DNA of 64,000 bases from Hirsutella rhossiliensis (lineage: Eukaryota > Ascomycota > Sordariomycetes > Hypocreales > Ophiocordycipitaceae): contig NW_025408670.1 in the NCBI RefSeq assembly GCF_020360975.1, positions 2,666,001 through 2,730,000 on the forward strand. Reading direction: 5' to 3'. The translations under genes were made by a program, and so were the position numbers. This document shows, piece by piece, positions 55,801 to 64,000 of the stretch (its first letter is position 1; each line of letters begins with the position of its first letter). Under the pieces are notes generated by a model, which worked only from the letters and a program-made list of their open reading frames with translations, was not told the DNA's origin and searched no databases.

Positions 55801-57240
55801 TTATTTAAAAGCTAGGTAAGAGGCTAGAAGCTTACTATATAGTAAGGGGATAGAAACTAATTTCCCTCTTACCTATAATAGGAAAAGTACTTAAGTAGAT
55901 ACTAGCTTAAAAGATCGTAGGAGTAATAAAGGTAAATAGTATCCTATTAAACGGATAAATAAAGAATAAAAAGAAACGCTTTATAAAGGCGGCGATCTTA
56001 TTAATAATAAAACTAATACGTATAATATAGGCTTAAAGGGGTATTATATTATTCTTATAGCTAGATATTAAGGGCGTATTTAATAACGTTAACTATAATA
56101 AGCTTATAAGGGAACTAAAGCTTAAGGGATACCTTAGATAGCTTATAAGCTTAATATAAAGCTTTATAAGTAATAGAAAATCGACCCTTTACTTTAATAG
56201 GAGGACTTTAAAGCTAACTTAAGTACTAATAAGAGTCCTTTAAGGCTCCCCCTTATTCTTAATCTTATTTCTATACTATATAATCCCCTTATATAAAAAG
56301 CTTAGTATAATATATAGTATTTATACTATTAGCTTCGCCGATAATATAAATATAGTTAGTATTAAACTTAATAAGGCTACTATAATAGTATACTTAGAGG
56401 AAGCTTAAAGGGTATATATAAAGTAAGCGACTAAGTTCGCGGTTACTTTTAAACTATTAAAGAGCGAACTACTATACTTTATATAAAGGAGATAAGTAAT
56501 AATAACGCTAGTTTACCTTAGGGCTAATATAGTAACTTTAGTCTAAGAGGCCTACCTATTAAGGGTTTAAGTATACTAGAAACTATATTAAAAGGTATAC
56601 TTAAAATAGCTCTAAGTAAAGTTAAAGCGCTAGACTATAGCCTTAACTAAGCTCGCGGCGTTTATATAGAGCTATACCTTACTATATGCTAAGGAAGTCT
56701 ATAGTAAGGTAATCTAGTCCTTAATCTCTTATACTATAGTTATATTTTATAAGATAACGCTTATAAGGGGGAAACTATATAAAATCGCGCGGGACCTTAC
56801 TTAGGACTAGTTAGCTTACCTTTAAGTAGTAATAGGCGCCTACTACGCGACCTTAGTTTACTAAGTTAAAGTAGAGGTATAAGTGCCTTTAATCGACCTT
56901 TACTTAAATTAAAGAATAATAAATACCTTTTAAAAGCTAGAGGACTTAAGGCTCCTAAGCTAAATCTAATATATATTTAATACGGTCGTAGGTATACTTA
57001 AAAGGAAGTAATACTAGAAAGAGAGTAAACCTTTAATAGCGCTACCTTTAAGTAGACCCCCTCTCGCGAAGGAAATAAGGGGGGTCTAAGGCTAGATAAG
57101 ATTAAACGACCTCTTAAATAAAGCTAAGTTACTTTAACGGGTAAGATTACACCCCTATAGACATTAGCCCGTTAGAGGGATAAGACCCCTAGCACCCCCC
57201 CCCCCTCTCTAACTTTCTTCTAAGTATACTTAAAGGCGTT
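52830..57240 (+). mobile_element. Tad-like LINE (non-LTR retrotransposon), RIP-inactivated
   Basis: Boundaries are approximate. ORF1 remnant: a CCHC-knuckle-like segment near 53856-53898, where Tyr stands at the Cys positions, followed by a second knuckle-like region to about 54060. ORF2 remnant: an endonuclease segment VIVRDFNIYY (54715-54744) matching the GDFNxHH motif of APE-type nucleases. The reverse transcriptase has DIKGVFNNVNYNKL (about 56066-56107) and a catalytic box reading FADN (56335-56346). No LTRs flank it. A poly-C tract sits near its 3' end at 57193-57206. ORF1 with knuckles plus an APE endonuclease-RT ORF2 is the Tad/I-clade layout known from Neurospora. Many stops make it inactive. 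Confidence 0.82.
57193..57206 (+). repeat. Poly-C tract
   Basis: About a dozen consecutive C near the 3' end of the LINE. It could be an assembly-sensitive homopolymer. Confidence 0.85.
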
Positions 57241-57289
57241 ATAAAGACCTCGATTATCTAATTAAGTATTATCCTTAATTATAGTTAAT

Positions 57290-57560
57290 TTAAATTTTTG
57301 TTTTTCCCCTTTAAAGTAGATGCCGCTAGTTGCGCGACTCTAGTAAAAACGAAGAGGCATAGAGTAAAGAAATCTCTAAGACTCGCATTTATAACCTAAA
57401 GCCTATAGAGCTATATATAGACTAAGTGATTAGATAATTGCGTAGTTAATTGCTCTGCTAATCCTTTACTACGTGCTACGCGTGCTTTAAGTATATACCC
57501 TCGTCCCCGTTAAAACTAGTCTCTAGGGCGTAAACTCATTGTTTTATTTTATTTGCACGG
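57290..57560. other. Less-mutated island between LINE and second gypsy element
   Basis: About 14 CpA or TpG dinucleotides survive in about 240 bases, against almost none in the flanking kilobases. No gene or clear repeat end was identified. It may be single-copy sequence between two insertions, or the start of the more lightly mutated second gypsy element. Confidence 0.5.
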
Positions 57561-60500
57561 CGACGAGTAGCTTTACGAAGCCGAGAACACTTAGAGGACG
57601 ACGGTACTATTTAGAAAAAATAAAATCTAGGGATTTAATAATTAAAGTAGCAACTACCTTAATAGCTAGAGTTAGGGACTTAATAAGGCGATAGACTTAC
57701 CGGGAAATAAATAATTAGATAATGCCTTCGCTAGTAGTAAAGGAAAAGCAATAAGCTAATACTAAAAAACCCTAAGCTCCTATTATTGGCCCTACGACCC
57801 CTAATACTAGCGACTCGGTTAAGAAACCACGATCCTTATATAATGCTTTAAAAGATACGAATAACGACGATAGCGTAATCTAGACCGTTCTAGAACCTTA
57901 CTAAGACCTCTTACTTATATATATACTAATAATACTAATATAGGTACTAACGAGGGACACCCTAATAACCTTAACCTTAGCTCTCCTCTATACGGTAGCT
58001 TATAGAGAACGTCTACCTCCCGCTAATAGATAAGAAAGTAAGTAATAAGATAGTTATAATAAGATATCCTTTAACTCCGAAAACTCTAACTTTAAATTTC
58101 GTAACCTTGTAATCTACGGGCATACTATATTTAGAAATACCAGCCGTTAAGAAGGATTATCTAATCCTACTACTAGCGATATAAAGAAAATTAAGGTAGA
58201 TATTAATAAGATTGCTAATAAACTTAGGGATATACTTACTAGAAGCTAAGATAACCTCGTAGGAAGACTCCGCTAACTATAACTCCTACCTATCGGAAAA
58301 TTTAACGGTAAAAACGTAACTAAATTCCTTAAGAAGTTTAAACGGGAGATACGCATTAACTATATCTACGATAAGGATAAAATAGACTAGCTCGAAGTCT
58401 ATATCTCCTCTATATAAGCCCCTATTATTAAAATTCTTATAGACGGACTTACTTAAGAAGAAGCGAAGAAGAGACTCCTCTAATACTACTACGTATATAA
58501 TATTAAATAACTAGAAACTGCTAACGACCGCTTAGACTATTATAATACTAAAAAGCCTAAGACTATTATAGAAGTCACGGAATAGCTTAGTCTCTACTCG
58601 TACCTATAGCGTAAGGTATAACCCGACGGCTAGGAAGAATCTATAGTCTAGTTATACTTTATCTACCGTATAATACTAAAGGAGCTTATTATTAACGTTA
58701 TAGAGAGAAACGGGAAGATATCCGAAGTTATCTCGAAACTCCTATATAAAAGCCTTATCTATATAATTAATAATTATTTAGCACCTCGCTGAGACGTTAA
58801 GCGACGAGATATAGTATCTAAAGTCTATAATTAGAAGCTTAAGAACCTAAAGAAAGACTAGCTCTTCGGGGAAATTAACGAAGTAATAGAGGAAGCTAAA
58901 TCTAACGAGGATAAAGAAAAACTTCCTAAAGAGCTAAAGAAAATAAATAAGAAACCTAGATAGCCTATAAAGGAGATCTTAGACCTAATAAAAGCCTTTA
59001 AAGATATAAAGATTAACCTTACTTACTAGTAAGAGTAGATATTTAACTAGCTTAATAGGGAATAAAGACGTATTAGTAGTAGAGGCTACTCTTTAAGTTA
59101 TAGATAAGGAGGTAGCGTAAATACTATTAGATTTTACTACCTATCTAATTAATACGCGTAGCTTTAGGTTAATACTTTTAACCGGCCTAGGAGATACTTT
59201 TATTATAGTAAAGAAAGACATTACCCCGATAAGTATAAGGTATACTCTTAGGACTATAAGATCGGATTTATAATATATAAAGTAGTAAATAGGACTCTTT
59301 ACCTTAGAAGAAAAGACAACGGAAGCGTAATTCCCCCGGTGCTTACTAATAGGTTTTCTTAAATAGGTATATATATTCGAAGGCTTATTATATACTAGGT
59401 AGATACGTAGCTAGACTCCTTTATATTACTACTTATAAAATAGGTTAAAGCTATAGTTATACTATTTTACCTAAATTAGGCTACTAGTAAAAGAGAATCC
59501 GGTTTCCTAGACTAGTTCTAGAGATATAGAAGCCCGTATAAGTAGAAGCTAAGGAATCTAAAAGTAAGCGATATAAGAAAAGAAGTAGGAAGGATATCGG
59601 TTATTATAATTATAGATAATATATAATAAAGCGATATATATAATTAGATAATCTATACGACTACGATAGGGATTAATGCCTATAAGGGGAAAAGATAAAG
59701 AGTTAAAGAGGACGTAGAGGAAATCGAGATAACGAGAATAGTAAAAACTAGCCTAAAGATTATCCCTATATACTATAGATATAGAGTAGATCTAGATAAG
59801 AAGTTCGATAAACTTACGGATAAAATTATCGGAGAAATTATATATAAAAGAATCCTAATCCCTTTAAATTACTTAATCGACTTTATTCCCTAACTAAGCG
59901 AGAGACTTAGCACGAGATGCGTAGATATAGCTTAAGGTATAGAAAACACTAAATTCTAGACCCTAGAGAAAGTAGAGAGCAATATAAGACCCTATAGAGC
60001 TACGATAACGGTTATAAAAGCAGCCGAAAATAATATAGAGAGTAGTTTACTCCTCCTCGAATATCTATAAGGAAAACTTACGGTAGCTTTAGTATAAGTC
60101 GAAGAATAGGACGAAGAATACTAGGTCGAACTAATTAAGCTTACTTGTCTTACTTATAAAGAATCGGATTATAAGTGCCTCGAAGTCTAATAAGTACTAA
60201 AGGAAGTTAGGTTTATAACTAATATAATTAGCGCAACGTAACTAGCCTAAGGACTATCTAATTAATAAACTCTAGAGGTAATAAGACTAGAGAAAGACGA
60301 ATTTATTATATAGGAAGTAGCACTCTTAATAAGATACTAGGAGATAACTCTAAAGGACCTTATAGCGATTCCTATAATATATATAAATACGGTCCTTATA
60401 CCTTTCCGCTCGCTTAAGTATATATAAGACCTACCCTATATTTAAGTACGGCTCGGTAGCTAGAAAGCTAAAGTTCTAAGCGCCCTAATCGATACCGGGT

Positions 60501-63500
60501 CCGAAGGAAACCTTATTACTAAAAGATACATAAACGTATACGGGCTTAAAATCCTACCGATAAGAGTATTAATAACGGCGTATACCGGGTCCCCTATAGA
60601 TATAGTTAGGGAGGTAAAGACTAATCTCTATCTAGGAACGGCTTAGATACTAATCTATCTTTATATTACGCTAGACGGAGTCTTAGTCCCCTTTATCCTA
60701 GGCATACTATTTATTAAAGCCGCGCGTATATTATTTAATTATTTCTTAAGGAACGGGGATATATAGGTTAAATATTAGATCGGTATTATCTAGGTAGTTA
60801 CGCTAGCGGTAGGAGCTATTAGATAGGAGCTTCCGGACGAGGTCGATATAGTAAAATCCTTTTAGGCTGCGACCTTAATAGTTAATAAAGATATATATAA
60901 AAGACTAAAGCTTAAGGAGGCTATATAGGAAACAGCTACCTAGCTCCTAAGAATTTTTTTTTAGGCTTTAGTAATAGAAGTCGAAGAAGATAACCTAGGA
61001 GCTACCTAATAATTACGGAGAGAAACCCTTATAGACACCTAGACGGCCGAGATTCTCTTACTAGGAGGCAAGATCCTTAGTTATAGAGGGGGTGCTAACT
61101 AAGTCCCTAACCTAGCCTATGCTAGCGTAAACGAGCCCTTAATAGTACTAGTACGATAGTAATTAATTATAGATAAAGGAGATAAGGCGATTCTAGCTAT
61201 TAGATCTAAGATAGTAAAAGAGATTATTAAAGTTATAGTTATAGAGGCTATAGGAGAATTTAAGAAAAACATTATTAAAGCTAGAAAGAAGTTCCGAAAG
61301 ATCTAGAAAGTTAAAGTTAAGATAAGGAGGAAACGACCTATTAAATTATATAATCTAAGAGTTAATACTCTCTTTAAAAGAAAAGTAGATAAGATTAACC
61401 CTATTAACGATGCTTTATTAAACGGCTCGACGCTAGAAGGGGACCCTAACTAAAAGAAGACTAAATAGAATACCGTTAAAGATAAGATATAGCCTAGACC
61501 CTACCCAGAATACTTAATAGGAAAATTCTTAAGTATATAGAAAGGAAAGCAGCTAACGTAAGAAAGACTTAAAGTAATCTATAAATAATTTAAGGGCTTT
61601 TTTATAGAGGTAGAAATCCGGATCTTTAATAGTATTTTATTTAATAAGGAAGCAGCGTTATCCTAGGACTTTATAGAAAGAGGTAGAGTCGACCTAGCTA
61701 TAGCCCTACTATAGGTTATTAAGATAATAGAATATAAGGTATAGTAAGTAGCCTTAATCCTAATCCTAAAAGCGATAGAGTAGAAAGTTATCGATATCCT
61801 TAAAATTAGACTAGAAATAGGAGTCCTTAAAGAAGGGCACGGGCCCTATAGGAACCCCTTTTTCCTAGTAGTAAAGAAAGATAGAGGACTACGCTTAATT
61901 AATTCCGCTATATATATAAATGCCGTTATAATAAGAGATACGAACCTACCGCTAAATATAGACGAGTTTAGCGACTACTTCTCGATATATAAGATCCTTT
62001 CCCTCCTAGACCTTTTTTTAGGCTATAATTAGATCCCTCTTAATATTAAAAGCCGTGACTTAACGATATTCGCGATACCTATTAGCCTCTTACGTATATA
62101 TATACTCCCTTAAGGGGCTATAAACTTAGTCGGCTAATTTATAAGGATAATATAAAGAATCCTATAAGACCTTATACCGAATATCTATAGGAATTTCCTC
62201 GATAATATAGGTATTAAGGGGCCCGATATAACGTATAATAATAAAGAGGTAGCGCTAGGAGTAAGGAGATTTATCTTCGAACACCTTATTAACCTCGATA
62301 AAGTCCTAGTTAACGTCGAACTCTCCGGTTATACGATTACGGGGGCTAAATCGAAATTCTACTAGTAAGCGACCGAAGTTATCGGTTATATCTATAGAAT
62401 AAATAGAAGGTGCCCCGTAGAAGCTAAAGTTATTAAAATTAAGGAATAGATAAGATACCTTAATATAACGTATATTAGAGCTTTCCTTAGTATCGTAGGA
62501 TACTATCGAATCTAAATTAGATAGTTCGCTATCTTAGTAAAACCCCTTATAGACCTACTAAAGAAAGAAGTCTATTAGGAATAGGGAGACGAATAAGTAA
62601 AAGCGATAGCTGCCTTAAGGAAGCTATTACTAATCTAGTCTTTTTAGTATCCCTCGACGTCGGCCTAGGAAGAGGAGACATTATTCTAATATATAATACT
62701 AGTCTGCTCGGCTAGGGGGCAGTCTTAATATAAATCGTCGACGGAAAGAAGCGCCTTATAAGGTTCGAAAGTAGAACGTAGTTACTAGTAGAAACTAAAT
62801 ATAATACGATAAAGAGGGAGTATAGGGCTATATTAAGTGCGCTTAAGAGACTAAGAATATACCTATATAGCGTATATTTTATCCTAGAAACTAACGTATA
62901 GGTCCTAGTTAATTAACTAAAAGGTGCCCTTAAAGACGTCCCTAGAGCTATAGTAACTCGCTAGATAAGCTATATTTTCCTCTTTAACTTTACTATACGA
63001 TACGTCGAAGGTAAGAAGAATAGCGTAGCCGACGGACTCTTAAGAAAGCCTAAAGGACCTTCTAACGTATTAGATAGGGAAATAGAAGGCGATATTAAAG
63101 AATTTATAGACTTTTACTTAAACGTAGTATAAGGGACTAAGCTATAAGGGGACTACTTAAAGGAATTAAGGATAATTACGAACTTCCTTTAAACGTTAAA
63201 ACGGCCGGAGGGCCTTTCTAAATAAGACTATAGGAAGCTACGTCTAAAGAGTCTAAGTTTCTACGTTAAAGATTAGAAGCTTTAGCGACTCCCTAGGAAG
63301 GAAGAAAGGGGACCTATACTAGTCGTAGACGACCTAAAAGAACGGAAAAGGATTATCGTAAAGTACTACGCGTAAATAGGGTATAAAGGACGATAAGTTA
63401 TATATACGTTCGTAAAAGATAGGTATTAGTAGGCTAGCTTTTAGAACGATATTGGGAGCTATAACTAAATTTATACTCTTTATTATTTATAGGTATAGCG

Positions 63501-64000
63501 TAATACTATACGCTATAATTAATAGAGGGCCCGAAATAAAGAAAGACTTTAAGTATATCCTAGAGGATATAGGCATTAAAGTTATCTAAACTTTAGTATA
63601 TAATCTAAAGGCGAACGCGGTAGTAGAATAAGGGTACTAGAGGTTAATAATAGCGCTTATAAAAATAGCGGAGAAAAAGGGTAAGTAGATTAGATACCTT
63701 AACTAGGCAATCCTTATAGACCGAATAGTAGTTAGAGAGTCTCACGGAATATTAGCTTTCTACCTACTATATAGATAGGAACTAGTACTACCTCTTAAGG
63801 TAGAATACCCGACTTAGCGACTAATTAACTAGGATAAAGTAAAGATAAAAGAAGAATTATTTAAAGTACGAGTATAAGTTTTAGAAAGGAAAGAGAAAGA
63901 TATAGAAAAAGCTAAGAAAAGAGTAATAAGATATCGGAATCGATTAGTAGAGAGAATAAATAAAGCTAATAAGTATACGATAAGGAAAGAAAGCCTATAA
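57560..64000 (+). mobile_element. Second gypsy-type LTR retrotransposon, partial in window
   Basis: Left boundary uncertain and right end outside the window, so no LTR pair can be shown. Gag-like sequence begins near 58290 (KFNGKNVTKFLKKFKREIRI). The protease motif ALIDTGSEGNLI is intact at about 60482-60517. Reverse transcriptase spans about 61850-62230, with LRLINSAIYINAV and a catalytic box reading FLDNIGIKGP (62192-62221), where Asn replaces Asp. Integrase follows near 63610 (NAVVE, then a stop) to the edge. Order and motifs match a fungal gypsy lineage with a different RT box from the first element, so the two are not copies of each other. RIP is visible but lighter than in the chromovirus. 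Confidence 0.83.

Larger units (their letters stand above)
42262..64000. other. AT-rich RIP-mutated transposon block
   Basis: Over 21 kb with almost no open frames, very few ATG codons, and TAA/TAG everywhere. Reading transposon protein motifs through the stops shows Cys to Tyr, Gln to stop and Asp to Asn changes, which are C-to-T and G-to-A transitions. This is the signature of fungal repeat-induced point mutation. CpG is still common while CpA and TpG are nearly gone. The block contains two gypsy-type elements, a LINE and unassigned remnants, and continues past the right edge. Such blocks are usually heterochromatic (family knowledge). Confidence 0.93.

Noticed and set aside
1..64000. CRISPR array, rRNA or phage-type features
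   Set aside because: No regularly spaced repeats or rRNA-like sequence seen. The genome is fungal.

Overview
The window looks like a chromosome arm segment from a filamentous ascomycete, most likely a Sordariomycete and plausibly Hypocreales (inference). The evidence is short GT-AG introns with CTGAC/CTAAC branch sites, pyrimidine-rich leaders, and a protein set typical of Pezizomycotina. It has two compartments. Bases 1 to about 42,260 are GC-rich and carry spaced genes. Bases 42,262 to 64,000 are AT-rich, full of stop codons, and made of transposons destroyed by repeat-induced point mutation (RIP).

Gene compartment, left to right: a frameshifted Fic-domain pseudogene (620-1329); casein kinase I (3705-5260, +); a tail-anchored inositol-polyphosphate 5-phosphatase (6946-8498, +); a PKA-type catalytic subunit (9251-10563, -); a GRAM-TBC-EF-hand Rab GAP (12529-16000, +); a short-chain dehydrogenase (16585-17567, +); Pal1 (20187-22263, +); a RecA/Rad51-fold protein with a degenerate Walker A (22920-24225, +); a DEP-DH-PH-CNH Rho1 GEF (25091-28946, -); a V-ATPase proteolipid (30599-31391, +); an uncharacterised 226-residue protein (32007-32860, -); Nse4 (36106-37534, +); a coiled-coil protein with C-terminal hydrophobic segments (38318-39991, +); and a DUF4336 metallo-beta-lactamase-fold protein (40620-41506, +). 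Exon boundaries were worked out by hand from splice consensus and reading phase. Several genes (CK1, 5-phosphatase, PKA, Rab GAP, Rho1 GEF, Pal1, V-ATPase) belong to signalling, trafficking and polarity. They are not arranged as a biosynthetic cluster, and this may be coincidence.

Repeat compartment: an unassigned RIPped stretch (42,262-43,327); a complete Ty3/gypsy chromovirus with 186-bp LTRs and a TATTA target duplication (43,328-50,311); more unassigned RIPped DNA with a 300-bp-spaced repeat pair and tRNA-promoter-like boxes (50,317-52,830); a Tad-like LINE (about 52,830-57,240); a less mutated island (57,290-57,560); and a second gypsy-type element running off the right edge. CpA and TpG are almost absent over about 15 kb, which also removes nearly every ATG.

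The most unusual signal is inside the chromovirus. Between the chromodomain and the 3' LTR, the minus strand keeps a 311-codon frame (49,582-48,650) broken only by three TAG codons, with a TATA-like box and pyrimidine tract upstream. This suggests the element once carried an antisense gene of its own.
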